Assembly: GCA_943736015.1 (NCBI GenBank)
Contig: OX031070.1
Location: 42,370,173 to 42,434,172, forward strand
DNA: 64,000 nt
Reading direction: 5' to 3'
Source: Tridacna crocea
Lineage: Eukaryota; Mollusca; Bivalvia; Cardiida; Cardiidae
Position numbers and translations under genes: made by a program
In this document: positions 46,465 through 57,261 of the stretch, piece after piece
How positions within the stretch are numbered: position 1 is the first letter of the stretch
Layout of the letters: the number at the start of each line of letters is the position of its first letter
Notes under the pieces: model-generated
Told to the model about the DNA's origin: nothing
The model's database searches: none
Seen by the model: the letters and a program-made list of their open reading frames with translations, nothing else

Positions 46465-47128
46465 TTAAGGCTTCTTTCTCGGGGTCGTCAAAAAGAGGAA
46501 TTGTGTGGTAATGGGTTAAGTTAAAGTAGATCTAACACTTTTACCAATCGAGAGCATAGTAAGAATCTTCCATTACAAAAGAAATTGCAGGGAACAAATT
46601 AAAATTTTGTCCAGATTATTGTGGACAAAGGAGGAAGTTGTATGTTAACAGAATGTCCTCCTGTCCCATTGTTTTTTTTTTTCTAAAACAATCTTATCGA
46701 TCTTTTGTTTTTGCACAAGGTATTTTGATAGACTGTTAAACCTGAAAAGATCAGTTCTACCTGAACAGGTATGCAATTCTTCTCTAATGTTCATGTAAAG
46801 TAATACATGTGTGTGTGGATCTTTATTTTAACTCTTAGACTGCAAAGCGCGACTCATTGACCTTTTGCGAACAGTTTAGATCAAGATCAGACTGCACAGA
46901 ACGTGCAGTCTGATCTTGGATCTACACTGTCCGATTAGGAGATATTATTCCCTAAAACATAACGTTGAAATAGCAATCTTTAGCTTCATAGTGTAAAATT
47001 GACCAAAAAAATGTTTTAGTTATTTAGCACAGTAAAGGTTAAAGCAGTGTAGCAGCAGTTCTTTATAACACCAATTTTGTTCTTAGTACGGAAATCACTT
47101 ATCAAATATTGAATAATATATATCGTAT

Positions 47129-47347
47129 CAGGCACGTAGGAAGCATTTAAAGATGGGGGTTGGGAGGGGACTAACTTCGAAATACTGAGATTTTTGCGTG
47201 GTTGTTGCATTGCACTAAAAGCTCATATTTTAGTTACTATGATTTTCAAAAAAAAAAAATTATCGGGGGTGGGGGTGGCTGAGCCCCTCCTCCTAGCCCC
47301 CCCCCCCCAACACACACACACACGCACACACTGACCCTACGGGCCTG
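47129..47347. mobile_element. Short TIR element upstream of X3
   Basis: Equivalent of 28605-28820. Confidence 0.6.
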
Positions 47348-47460
47348 CATATATAAGGCATGTTATTTTTATCAAAGGATCAATAAAAGCCCTTTTTTAT
47401 CCGGGCAACCGACTAATTCATAAGGTCGAAGGGTTTTTTGATTTACAGAAAATTTAATCA

Positions 47461-47528
47461 AAATCAAAAAGTTTTGGCCTATGTCAGCCTGCGCGCACTG
47501 CGCAGGCTGTCATGGATGGAAACTGTTT
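47461..47528. repeat. Palindrome K in X3 5' flank
   Basis: Equivalent of 28934-29001. Confidence 0.6.
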
Positions 47529-47761
47529 TTGCAAAAGCAATAAACCCCCTTTTCTTAGAGAACGACTCACATGATAGTAGAAATATAATTGCTTTTTTGT
47601 GTTTGACAATTAGTGCACAAATGAACGTTATACACAGATATACATTGTGTGTACAGTTAAGGGTCGGCCGGGGGACCGTGTAGGATTGTCAGGTATTCCT
47701 TTACATTTGTTCAAACATTGAAAACTATCGCGTGCATACTGAACGAACGCTTCTAAGAGTA

Positions 47762-50581
47762 ATGGATTACAAAATGTGCAGGACGATAATTTTTCTGTGT
47801 TATTTTGCAAAAGTTATAACTTTCGTCTCGTCCGAATCACGGATGGAGGACGACGCAAAAGCAAACAGTACCTTTGCCGGAGAGGCACTCGTAGAAGCTG
47901 ACGACGTTTCGGACACAGCATGTAGGCTGACACTGGCAGAACCAAATGTTATTGAAATTATAAATGGATACTTTGAAGCGGGCACAAAATTGCTGAGGTA
48001 TGACATTGTGATCGAGGGAAAAACGGGGACATTGCTGAATTCCACAAACGGAACCCTTTATGAACCGACAAAGTGGACCCTGACGAACAGTCCAGCTGGA
48101 ATGGCGTTACTTTCGTTAAAAGACTATTTCAATGAAATGTCGTTGTACACACTTGGCTATGGCACCGAGAGTGTGGTTGTTAAACTCAATCAAACTCCAT
48201 ATCATTGTCTCCAAACTGAGATGGAAACCAGTGGAGAACTAGAGAAACGACTGACAACTGGTGTCTTGAAAAGTTTCGGGCACGCGGACTTTCAATTGTC
48301 TTCTGGAATTCGAGCATGTAACCGCCATGTGGAGAACAGCACGAGCAATGTCGGTGTTTTTGTATATCGCTGTTGCATGGAGGGTCTTGACGGATCAGTA
48401 CAATGTGAGGAAATAGGGAAAACGGTTTGGCTGACTTTGTTGTTCAATACGATTCTCTTTCTTCAAATTGTTGTGGTTGCATTTAGTCCTTTACTTATAC
48501 CCCCAACATTGTACCGACTTTCTTGTGCCTTTATTGGCTATGTCTATAAACCAGGTGATAATCCTCTTACATTTAACGTGAGAAGGTTAAACCCAGACAA
48601 CAATAACCCAGGTGAGCAGTTTGTTGAAGCCGGTAAACACTGGTTCACGAAGATGACAGACTTGGAACAGCATGTTTGTGGAATGGGTCTTGGTACAGCA
48701 TACAAGATATATGTGAAGGAAGTAAAATTGAGGGTTAAAGCCAGTAAGATTATACCTGAAGGATATGTACCTGTGGGACTTTTTTCATTTTTACGGAAGT
48801 TTTTGTTTCGTTGTGGTTTACGGAAAGATATCCCGTCAACAGCGGCATGTTGTAACACAAACAGCCTCAAATGTTGTCCGGGTAATAAAGCTGTAGCCTG
48901 GTACAGGATTGGTATATATCTGACGTCTGCCGTTCTGCCGGTTATTTTGTTATCGCCATGGTTATTGAGAATTTGGTTCTATTATTCTGTAGAGGAGAGT
49001 GTGATCATAACAAAACGAAGAGCTATGATCAGCAGGCAGTTAGTTTTATCTTCAACCGGAAGTATAACTACCGACTTATCGCCGCTATCAACAATTTTTG
49101 TTCTCACATATATTCTTGTAGCAGCAGAAGCAATACTTTATACTCTGATGCCAAGGAAAGTAAAACGAAAGCTTAATTTCACGATAAAACAATGCTTGCG
49201 AGACATGAGAGGAACTGAAGCATCAGATGTATGTGCTCAGTTTACTGACTATCTATGCTATCCGTTTATCCGCTTTGGTATGTTGGGCTGTTTCCTTCTA
49301 CCGTTGGTTCTTTGTGTTCTGTTTCCTATTCTTTTGGTTATCTTCATTTGTATAACACTTCCCTTAGCCAATCTGTCGATTCGAATGATCGTGAATTGCT
49401 TGTATTACATTTTAAAAGTGATATACCCAGAGACCTTCCTATCTCATCCGAATGAAGAAACAAAAAGCTGCTTTCGGACGCTCATTAAATATTTCCAAAG
49501 TATCATCGGTAAAGTGATAGTTCAAGATCAAGAGAAATATCACAAAAGAAGGAACAAACTGATTTATGCTATTTCTTTGGCTTGTTGTTTAATGACAATG
49601 TGGTTATTGCTGCTGATTGTGTCTGAATGTATCTCGTTTTATGTGGAATGTGCTGTATATACACTTACCGGTATCATCCTCAACTCTAGCAGAATCATGA
49701 AGCATCTAACATTGGTACTTGTCGTTGCCTACTATGGTCAGGATTGTTTTCGTAGTGTTTATAACGTCTATCTGTCCTTCAATAAAATCATCAACAAGGA
49801 GATCCAGAAGGGAGTTGGAGATGATATCAAAACAGTAGCCGTCCTGAGCTCGGATAATCAACCCAATGCAGCTTTCGCCGTGAACAGAACTGATCCGAAA
49901 CTTAGATTTACTGTTTGCGCCTATGGATTTTTGAAATGTAGCATTAATAGTTTGCTTCTTTTTCTAACCTGTGATGACGTGCCTCTCATTCCGAGGAAGT
50001 TTTTGATGCACATTGCCCAGAAACCTCATTTTGCTTGCCCGAAAAAGCCCCACATTCTCTATCTTCGTGCTTTACTTGACTTTTTGTCCATTCTAGTATT
50101 TCTTATATTTGTCTTTATTGTTATCTTCGCATTTGGACAAGCCAACAATGTATCTTCAGCCAATCAAGCGTTAGCTGCACTCGGTGGAGGATTTATACCT
50201 TTGGTATTTAGAAAATTTCTCTTTAAATCTCACGACAGCCCTGCTTTAGACAGTAGCAACATAGCTTGGACCACGATGTTTGCTGACGCTGTTAAGGAGT
50301 GTACCTGTTTGTGGGACGTTGAAGATATTCTTATCGACAAGCTTGAGAAGATAGATGTTGTCAGGACTGAGACAGCTGAAACCGTATGTCAGAATGAAGG
50401 GGATGAAGCTGATACAAGGTTGCTGGAAACCATTGAACCAAATACTGACGACATTGACTTGAAAGTAAGACTTAGGAAGGATGAGTCTGGTGAAACAGTG
50501 TTGACTCTTTTTGTCAAGGATACATTGCAGGATATTGCAAACAATATGAGTAGAGTAGAAAATCCTGAAAACACGGTGTGA
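47762..50581 (+). CDS. Gene X copy 3: multi-pass membrane protein (939 aa)
   Basis: Near-identical to copy 2. The differences I see are N to D (ADNVSD/ADDVSD), V to I (IEVING/IEIING), T to A (NKTVAW/NKAVAW), H to Y (FYHSV/FYYSV) and T to A (QPNTA/QPNAA). The start was chosen as in copy 2; the upstream GTG at 47732 is rejected. No introns are visible. It lies convergent with the spliced minus-strand gene Y, whose last exon D ends about 2.9 kb downstream. Five changes in 939 codons imply a very recent duplication or conversion with copy 2. Confidence 0.85.
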   Translation: MDYKMCRTIIFLCYFAKVITFVSSESRMEDDAKANSTFAGEALVEADDVSDTACRLTLAEPNVIEIINGYFEAGTKLLRYDIVIEGKTGTLLNSTNGTLYEPTKWTLTNSPAGMALLSLKDYFNEMSLYTLGYGTESVVVKLNQTPYHCLQTEMETSGELEKRLTTGVLKSFGHADFQLSSGIRACNRHVENSTSNVGVFVYRCCMEGLDGSVQCEEIGKTVWLTLLFNTILFLQIVVVAFSPLLIPPTLYRLSCAFIGYVYKPGDNPLTFNVRRLNPDNNNPGEQFVEAGKHWFTKMTDLEQHVCGMGLGTAYKIYVKEVKLRVKASKIIPEGYVPVGLFSFLRKFLFRCGLRKDIPSTAACCNTNSLKCCPGNKAVAWYRIGIYLTSAVLPVILLSPWLLRIWFYYSVEESVIITKRRAMISRQLVLSSTGSITTDLSPLSTIFVLTYILVAAEAILYTLMPRKVKRKLNFTIKQCLRDMRGTEASDVCAQFTDYLCYPFIRFGMLGCFLLPLVLCVLFPILLVIFICITLPLANLSIRMIVNCLYYILKVIYPETFLSHPNEETKSCFRTLIKYFQSIIGKVIVQDQEKYHKRRNKLIYAISLACCLMTMWLLLLIVSECISFYVECAVYTLTGIILNSSRIMKHLTLVLVVAYYGQDCFRSVYNVYLSFNKIINKEIQKGVGDDIKTVAVLSSDNQPNAAFAVNRTDPKLRFTVCAYGFLKCSINSLLLFLTCDDVPLIPRKFLMHIAQKPHFACPKKPHILYLRALLDFLSILVFLIFVFIVIFAFGQANNVSSANQALAALGGGFIPLVFRKFLFKSHDSPALDSSNIAWTTMFADAVKECTCLWDVEDILIDKLEKIDVVRTETAETVCQNEGDEADTRLLETIEPNTDDIDLKVRLRKDESGETVLTLFVKDTLQDIANNMSRVENPENTV

Positions 50582-50684
50582 GGAAAAATGCTGGAATCAC
50601 ATTGACAGTTTTTCGTGCTTGACTGAAATGATATAGTGGACCAACACACTTGTTTGAGTAGTTCTAGTGTGCATGGTTTGTTTG

Positions 50685-50690
50685 AATAAA
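50685..50690 (+). terminator. Polyadenylation signal of X3
   Basis: AATAAA about 104 bp after the stop, conserved with the other copies. Confidence 0.7.
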
Positions 50691-50969
50691 GCTCTAGTAG
50701 TTATGAAAGCACAGACAAATAGAATGATCTTGGTCTGTAGTTAAATTAAGGAAATTCAAGAATCCACTCTACATCTATAATTTTCTTGTTCAAATACATA
50801 CCGAGGGGTTAGTTTAAAACTATTGTTAGTGCATATACAATATTGTATATGCACTTACAATAGTCTTGCACTAACCCCTTGATACATTTAGATCAGAGCA
50901 GACAAAATCACGATGGGACATCGTATAGATACACATCTTTCGTTCGTCACAACTTCGCCTTTTTCTTAA

Positions 50970-51190
50970 CCCTTTAACCCATAAGGCATTTCTATTATAT
51001 CTCTAATTGACCCTAAATAACAGCAAGGATGAAGCCGTTTTTTATGTGTATATGACACCTTTTGATAGCATAGAAAACATTGTGACAAAAGGTGAAATTG
51101 CTCGTGACGAGCAATTTCACCTTTTGCCACAATGTTTTCCAAAGGCTTCTACAAGTAATGCGTAGAAATGAGTATCTGTGGAGTAAAGGG
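50970..51190 (+). mobile_element. TTAA-flanked hairpin MITE, family B (U3)
   Basis: Same insertion as in U1 and U2. TTAA flanks at 50966-50969 and 51191-51194. Confidence 0.75.
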
Positions 51191-51223
51191 TTAACTAAAT
51201 CAAGCCTCGTCTAGATCAAGGAC

Positions 51224-51339
51224 TCATTTTGAATGTTTGTCGGTCGTATGATCTTGCAGTGCCCATGTTAATCGATTAGCAGCGGCATTAACAACTGCGG
51301 GGAAGTTCCTGAGATCTGTCAACGTTGGTGTGAAATCTG
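51224..51339 (-). CDS. Candidate exon E, U3
   Basis: Equivalent of the U1 and U2 segments, reading frame open. It lies about 640 bp beyond the X3 stop and about 2.2 kb past exon D in the direction of Y transcription, a plausible alternative 3' end. Confidence 0.3.
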
Positions 51340-51569
51340 CTGACGGCATCGAGAGACCATGTTAAAAATTCGATGTACAAACTGATTTACAACGGAAATG
51401 TATTTAGAAAGATTTTTGGTAGAAAATAGTGACGCATGTTTTTTTTTAAAGTGGAGCATTACAATTTCACGATGCATGTAGCAATTGTCAATAAATCTTT
51501 ATAACGATTCTTTTTTTTTTTTCTTCGTTTATTTATTGTTTTTAAGCCAAAATTCTTTTGATGTTTCCT

Positions 51570-51682
51570 CCCTCCCACTCTTTCCCCCCCCCCTCTTTCT
51601 CACCACTCCCCTCTCTTTCTCTCTCTCTCTTGATCTACGTCTCTGTCTGTTGTCTGTCTGACTCTCTCTCTCTCTCTCTTTA
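51570..51682. repeat. Polypyrimidine / CT microsatellite (U3)
   Basis: Equivalent of the U1 and U2 tracts. Confidence 0.75.
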
Positions 51683-51883
51683 CAAAACACATGCTTAACA
51701 ACTAACTTTGTTACTCTTACTTCTCTGTAACTATTAGGTAACTATTAGATTAACGATTTACACTCCGTGGACATTCATTCTAACCTATGCCTTGCAAAAA
51801 TAAATCTGGCCTCCTACAACACAAAACGGTTTTTAGAGCACTTCTTTCGTTTTTAGTAAACATTTTTTTTGAAATCAGCCAGA

Positions 51884-52294
51884 CCTCTTGTTGAATGGTG
51901 TATAGCGCCGGTGTAATGCAGAGAAATGACCCCCATTACAAAATGACCCACGGTCATTTCTTGACGTCGAGAAATGACCCGTGGGTCATTTTGTAATGGG
52001 GGTCATTTCTCTGCATTACACCGGTTTCAACATTATTTCAGTTATATCGCGGCTGCCAGTACACCTATCCATGCTTTTCTGGAGTTTCTTTTACCAGTGG
52101 TCTGCACAGTATTCTTCCCACGTCACTGACTGTACTTTCCCAAACAGGCATCGACAAAAAAACGGTGATCGTTGAGAAGAGAATTAATTCTACTTATCAT
52201 CGATCCCTGGACAGAAATTTGGCGAGCTGTGGACTCAAACCATCAACATCCTGCTCTCAAGTCCGTCGCTGTCGACTGCGCTACACAGCTCAAC
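51884..52294 (-). mobile_element. SINE S1 with CCGG MITE, U3
   Basis: Same insertion as in U1 and U2. Confidence 0.6.
51912..52020. mobile_element. Short CCGG-flanked TIR element (U3)
   Basis: Same element; CCGG at 51908-51911 and 52021-52024. Confidence 0.65.
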
Positions 52295-52426
52295 GGAACT
52301 GATGTCCTAGGCGGCATCTGATAATTTACTTTATTTCACACCTACAATTTAACGTCCAATGAAACGGCTTTAATCATACCACGTGAGTACAGAATATCTT
52401 AGCCTATATTAGACGTTGTAGAGTCC

Positions 52427-52590
52427 AAAACGAGTTTTTCAGAACGAGGCAAGAGTTCAGTATGCATTCTTCAAAACGAGGCTTGAGTCCAATATGGATT
52501 TTTCAGAACGAGGCAAGAGTCCTATATAAATTTTTCAGAACGAGGCAAGAGTCCAATATAAATTTTTCAAAACGAGGCTAGAGTCCCGAA
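52427..52590. repeat. Minisatellite (U3)
   Basis: Equivalent of 14030-14205. Confidence 0.65.
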
Positions 52591-52772
52591 TATCGATAAT
52601 GGACTGGAAGAGTAGTCTGTCGACGTCCGTTGTTAAAAAAAGGAATTTCAAAACCGTCTTTTGATTGATATGTTTTGATTTTTTTTTAATCATTCAAATT
52701 AAAATGGTCTTATACTAAGTATTGTCGTTTACTTTAAAGCCAATACGGAAGTATGAAATAAAGACGTTATTT

Positions 52773-53322
52773 AACATGCTTGGCTACAATACTGTTCAAA
52801 TCAATTGGATTCGTACACTGCAGAACCAGTCGATATTTGGATTCGGCTGTCGCCTTCATCGAGTGGACACCATCGGTAATATTTTCACTCGTGGCTGCGC
52901 CATGAGTTAAAATATTACCGATGGTGTTCACGAGATCATAAATTTCTATCTTTCACCCGAAAAAAACAAATATTCTATTTATTTCATGTCTTTAACCCTT
53001 TCTCGGAGGAACTTTATCAAAGTCCAGTACAGTTTTTTTTTCCCATTATTCCCCGTGGAGTACCCCTCCCGCATAGCAACGCATTACAATATTACGTCAA
53101 GCGCGAGAAATGTAAGGTATATGACGTCATATTTCCTATCTGGTTGTGAGGCAGCGCTATTTACCTATGCAACAAGAACGTGAAAATCGGTATTTTCAGT
53201 GTAAGATCGAAAAATATTTTCACTGCTATTTCTCGATATCCTACCGGAAAGCATGAAATAAAGACTGCTTTTGCAGTGTACTCATCCAATAGAATTCAGT
53301 ATTGTACCCAAGCATGTTGAAT
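52773..53322. mobile_element. Family N inverted-repeat element (U3)
   Basis: Same insertion as in U1 and U2. Confidence 0.6.
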
Positions 53323-53498
53323 TTATAACCTCATATTATCAGCACTTTATCCAGCAAAGAATAACAACCACTGTGTCCCTTACAATAAAAAAAATAGAAA
53401 AAAAGGACGTGGTACCTTGGGTTTATGAAGATTATTTACCAGTTTATGTCACAGTTTTTCGGCGATTTTCTAATTATTAAAAACTGTCGTTCAAAATT

Positions 53499-53776
53499 TC
53501 AGAGCAAGATCATAGCAGCAAACATACAAGCAATGAAAACACTGGTGTCTCTAAAAAATGAATTCTGCCCGTTTTCCCCACCCGTTCCCTGCTGTTTATT
53601 GACAAGTTCTCTCCCATTGGTCGCATTTTCGTCGTTATCTTTCCGTTGTTCCGTGACATTTTGTACGCTGTCGGAACTGTTTTTCTTGTCAAGTTCGGAT
53701 TTTAAGGCTGTATTAAGTTTTGTGTCTTCCTCTTGTATCGAGTCGGTGACATTTGGTTTCATGGTGCTGGTGCCTC
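53499..53776 (-). CDS. Gene Y, terminal exon D (U3)
   Basis: Last exon of the only copy whose exon C is intact. The C/D splice rebuilds Gly (G + GA), giving ...QELA-G-ATSTMKPNVT.... The hydrophobic C-terminus suggests GPI attachment or a membrane anchor, so Y is probably displayed on the cell surface. It is transcribed toward X3. Confidence 0.65.
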
Positions 53777-53875
53777 CTGAATGAAGACAAATATGGAATC
53801 TGATATGAATTAGCATTTGTGATAAAATTTTATTGTTCATCTCATTCCGGCTTCTACGTGCAACAGAGGGACCTT

Positions 53876-53945
53876 TTGCGGACAGTGTAGATTAAGATCA
53901 GACTGCACAGAACGTGCAGCCTGATCTTAGATCTATACTGTCCGA
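53876..53945. repeat. Family C hairpin (U3)
   Basis: Equivalent of 15487-15559. Confidence 0.6.
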
Positions 53946-54177
53946 TAAGGAGATATTTTCACCCAAAAGTAACTTTGAAATGTCAACATTTGAGTTTTTT
54001 TCTATCGGCTTGAAGATTTCATTTATTTACCTTAAATATGTTCAGGGTTAAAAAGTGTAGAAAAAGGTTGTTCAGCATATGGTAGGGTTAATAATATTGT
54101 TGACGACGAGACTAATATAGTTTTACCTCAGATTCTTTTTATAACATGGTTGTTTTTCAAAAACAATAGTTCATGTC

Positions 54178-54254
54178 GATGGGTAAGTGCAAGACTATTG
54201 TAAGCGCATATACATTGTATATGCACTTACAATAGTCTTGTATTTACCCATCGA
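54178..54254. repeat. Family D hairpin (U3)
   Basis: Equivalent of 15790-15866. Confidence 0.6.
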
Positions 54255-54440
54255 TGTGTTGAAACACAGGCATACGTGCATGTGTTTTAAAATTTACATT
54301 AGACTCGTTTAATAAAATTTTTATCTCAACTCCAACATATGTCATATCCTATATATCTCAAACGCACTCATGTCAGATACTATAAATCACGAGTACGTAC
54401 TTGATCAGTTAACATCAATATTTTTGTTATACATATTTAA

Positions 54441-54979
54441 AGGTGGCCCTTCAGATTTTGAGATGAAAATTTTACAAAAATGCAAAAAAATCATCCTTAT
54501 ATTCTTAAAGCCTTTTAACTGTCATCCATAAAACCCCAGTAGTGGAAACCCATCCGACAACTCGAGAAATTAGAGATTTACTACGGCCCAGGTTGACACC
54601 AACGGGATACACGTTCTATTTTTAGATTGATCAATTCGATCATTTACATACAGGAATACGCAGAGGAAGTTTCAAACACAGCGTCCGAAGAAGACATTAT
54701 GGAAAATAATTATTACATGTTTGTTATGTAATGGAATTTAAGCGTTATGAGTCACGTGCCAGTCACTTGACATTCCCACAATGCTTTATTGATTTTTGGC
54801 GCGAAATTCAAAAATAACTTAAGAGGCTACGTAGCCTTTTAAGGGAATACCATCAAAATATTTTTTTTGTAATTTTATGAATGTTAATTATTGATGATTC
54901 GTATTATTTTTTCATATGAATTTCAGTGATATATATATGTTTCAATTTGGTGAGATGTAAAAATTCTAAATACCCACCT
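54441..54979 (+). mobile_element. Family F TTAA element (U3)
   Basis: Same as 35910-36447. Confidence 0.7.
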
Positions 54980-55269
54980 TTAACACTAACTCTTGCCATA
55001 ATGTATCGCAAATCAGATGAAAGACAAAGCATTTACATTGAAAGAAAATAAATGTTTTTTTTTTTTTAACGTTTGATATAATTATACTAAGTGTAGTGGG
55101 GAAAGAGCCAAGTGTCCATTTTATACAATAACTAACTCCTTTCCCAAAATATTATCAAACACGGACGGAGTGGATGAACGATCAGACTGCACGTTTTGTG
55201 CAGTCTGATCTTGACCTACTCCATCCACAAAACATATTTAAGACCACAACACGGCTGGGGAAGAATTGA

Positions 55270-55489
55270 CTCTTTAACAAACAACAATTTTTGGACTAGT
55301 CCAAATTGAAAGCACTTGCAGATTACAAAATAAATGAGAATCAGAAATTGAAATTTGATTTGGAAAAAGGTAGAAACATTTTGGGATAAGGAGAAAATGC
55401 TGGTTACCAGCATTTTCTCCTTTTCCCACAATGTTTTCAAATGCTTTCTTTCTCAGGTTCTTTAAAAGTAGGGATTGTGTGGTAAAGAA
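55270..55489 (+). mobile_element. Family A TTAA MITE (U3)
   Basis: Same insertion but with U3-type sequence (left flank TTGA, TTGGGATAAGG, GGTTACCAGC). Confidence 0.7.
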
Positions 55490-55509
55490 TTAAGGTAATA
55501 TAATGCTTT

Positions 55510-55731
55510 ACCCCTTTACTCCATAGATACTCATTTCTACGCATGGCTTGTAGGAGCCTTTGGAAAACATTGTGACAAAAGGTGAAATTGCTCGTGACGA
55601 GCAATTTCACCTTTTGTCACAATGTTTTCTACGCTATCAAAAGGTGTCATATACACATAAGAAATGGCTTCCTCCTTACTGCTATTTGGGGTCAAGAAGA
55701 TATACCATAGAAATGCCTTATGGGGTAAAGG
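55510..55731 (-). mobile_element. Family B MITE private to U3
   Basis: Reverse-oriented family B copy ending in GGG plus TTAA (55732-55735). In U1 and U2 the same place reads ATGCTTTGATAAAATC without the element, so U3 gives a filled and U1/U2 an empty site. The left TTAA has decayed to TTAC. It lies about 13 bp downstream (in Y orientation) of the exon C splice donor. Confidence 0.75.
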
Positions 55732-55747
55732 GTTAATAAAATCATAC

Positions 55748-55884
55748 CTGCAAGTTCTTGAAGTCCAGCTATCTCTCGACATTTACCACTAAACATGATA
55801 TAATAATCGTAGATCAGTTTCCGCTGCGGTACAGTGCACCTAGTCAAGTGTTTGTGTAGACATCCGGCCGTCGCTACTGTTGTT
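55748..55884 (-). CDS. Gene Y, exon C (U3, intact)
   Basis: 137-nt exon. Acceptor TTTACATTACAG and donor CTTGCAG/GTATGA are both good. The phase-correct reading is TTVATAGCLHKHLTRCTVPQ, then RKLIYDYYIMFSGKCREIAG and LQELA, with three Cys and no stops. One base carries over at each end, matching exon B (two bases) and exon D (two-base start). Unit homology to U1 and U2 ends inside this exon. The family is unrecognised; the Cys spacing suggests a small disulphide-rich extracellular domain. Confidence 0.65.
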
Positions 55885-56192
55885 CTGTAATGTAAATAAA
55901 AGGTTTCAGGAATTTAATGCTTTAAAGGAGAAATAATCACATGTTCTGACGACCATGCGAAAAAGGATGTTTGAAAAATAGTTTTAGAAAAAAAAAAAAA
56001 CGCTGGTTGGCCTACCAGCACTTTCTCCTTTTTCGGACATATTTTCTATGCCTTCAAACAAAATTCCATCAATTTAGTCCCCAGCTGACGTGAGTCGTTC
56101 AAAGTCGGAATAGTGTGGTAAAGGTTTAAGTGCTATTTATAACCTATCTAGTTCACTTTTTGCCACCCCAGTATGTTTCAAACAAACCTTAC
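55885..56192 (-). other. Gene Y intron B/C with decayed hairpin repeat
   Basis: Intron bounded by GTAAGG and ACAG. It holds a decayed hairpin at about 55960-56130 (GCTGGTTGG/CCTACCAGC, then CTTTCTCC) related to family A MITEs. Confidence 0.55.
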
Positions 56193-56352
56193 ATGCAAGC
56201 GTAGATTGACGCCATCCTTTCGTTGATGTCTGTGAAAGGCTGGTCGGGTCTAAACTGGCTATAGAACTGCGTTATTGAGGTTTTCGTGGACCATTCCATA
56301 CACTGTCTGGCTCGCTCCATACCTTCGTCTGCACACGTTAAATTGGCAATAT
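56193..56352 (-). CDS. Gene Y, exon B (single copy)
   Basis: 160-nt exon with acceptor CTGTCTTTCAG and donor GCAT/GTAAGG. It encodes IANLTCADEGMERARQCMEW, then STKTSITQFYSQFRPDQPFT and DINERMASIYAC, with an NLT sequon and three Cys. Its last two bases plus the first base of exon C rebuild Ile, so the frame runs straight into exon C. It starts with two bases, so an upstream exon must end with one base left over. It is too short for ordinary ORF calling. Confidence 0.65.
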
Positions 56353-56470
56353 CTGAAAGACAGATTCTAACTTGTTACCTTCGTAAATAAGCCGAAAACG
56401 GGATCTTCATGGCTCAGAAAAAAAATAGCACTCGTGATCTGAATACGTATTTCCCAACCATTCTTAAGTA

Positions 56471-56605
56471 TTGTACGGTATTTTCAACATTATTTTAGTC
56501 ATATAGCAGCGGCCAGTGCACCTATCCATGCGTTCCCGGAGTGTCTATTACCAGTACTCCGCACAATATTCTTTCCAAACCACTGGCTGCTCTCACACAT
56601 AGCCA
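56471..56605 (-). mobile_element. SINE S1 fragment fused to a MITE
   Basis: TTTTCAACATTATTTTAGTC tail and body; cut at about 56605, where family A sequence begins. Confidence 0.5.
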
Positions 56606-56617
56606 TCATCCAGACAT

Positions 56618-56805
56618 TGGTCTGGTCGAAGCACTTGCAGACGACAAAAAAACGTAACTCAAAAATTAAAATTGTTTCCAGTAGGGTAGAAAACATTGTG
56701 GGAAAAGAAGAAAATGCTGCTTGCCAGCATTTTCTTCTTTTCCCACAATGTTTTCAAAAGGTTTCTATCTCAGGTCGTAAAAACAAGGGATTGTATAGTA
56801 AAGGG
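56618..56805 (+). mobile_element. Family A MITE, left-truncated
   Basis: GCACTTGCAGACGAC, a hairpin with GCTGCTTGCCAGC and the end GTAAAGGG before TTAA (56806-56809). Confidence 0.65.
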
Positions 56806-56809
56806 TTAA

Positions 56810-57261
56810 TAAGCATGATAAGGGTTAAAGTTTTCATTGGTCCAACAAAAGCTGAATGGTAAAAAGAAGCCTGTTATATTCACAAACCATACAATATTAC
56901 TTTCAAGATCTAATTTACAGAACTAGCCTTCTGATTGGCTGTTACACGGCATATCATCCTGTCTGAATCTAGTTAATATTGTACTTATGAATTGGGCAAC
57001 CGAATGGGATTCGTGCAACATCGCCATTCGTCGTCAAAGTCGTAAGGGTCCGGCAAAGGCTCGGGTAACCTGTAACCGATACGGGGAACCATAGTGCATC
57101 GGCCGAGCGATTTACGGATTCCCCGAGTCTGAGCCGAATCCGTACGTTTTTTCGGCGATGAAAAGTTGTTATAAGAATCCCATTAGGAAGCCCTATCCTT
57201 AAAAGTTAAAACAATAATCAGACCAACTGGTAAAGACGATACGAGATTGATTGAATTTGCG
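56810..57261. other. Spacer, no gene seen
   Basis: Includes a degenerate S1-like stretch at about 57100-57200 (TTTTTTCGGCGATGAAAAG). No convincing exon on either strand. Confidence 0.35.

Larger units (their letters stand above)
28901..47430. repeat. Segmental duplication unit U2 (chimeric middle unit)
   Basis: Offsets to the neighbouring units are about 18.52-18.55 kb. From 28901 to about 36711 the sequence follows U3, and X2 and X3 differ at 5 residues. From 36726 to 47430 it follows U1, including the same 3.8-kb element inserted in exon C. The unit is therefore a mosaic of U3-left and U1-right. Confidence 0.9.
47431..55815. repeat. Segmental duplication unit U3 (right end of homology)
   Basis: The left half is nearly identical to U2. 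Homology to U1 and U2 continues past 55490 and fades inside exon C at about 55800-55815. The DNA to the right (55.8-64 kb) is not repeated in U1 or U2. U3 lacks the 3.8-kb element and carries an extra TTAA MITE at 55510-55731. Confidence 0.85.
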
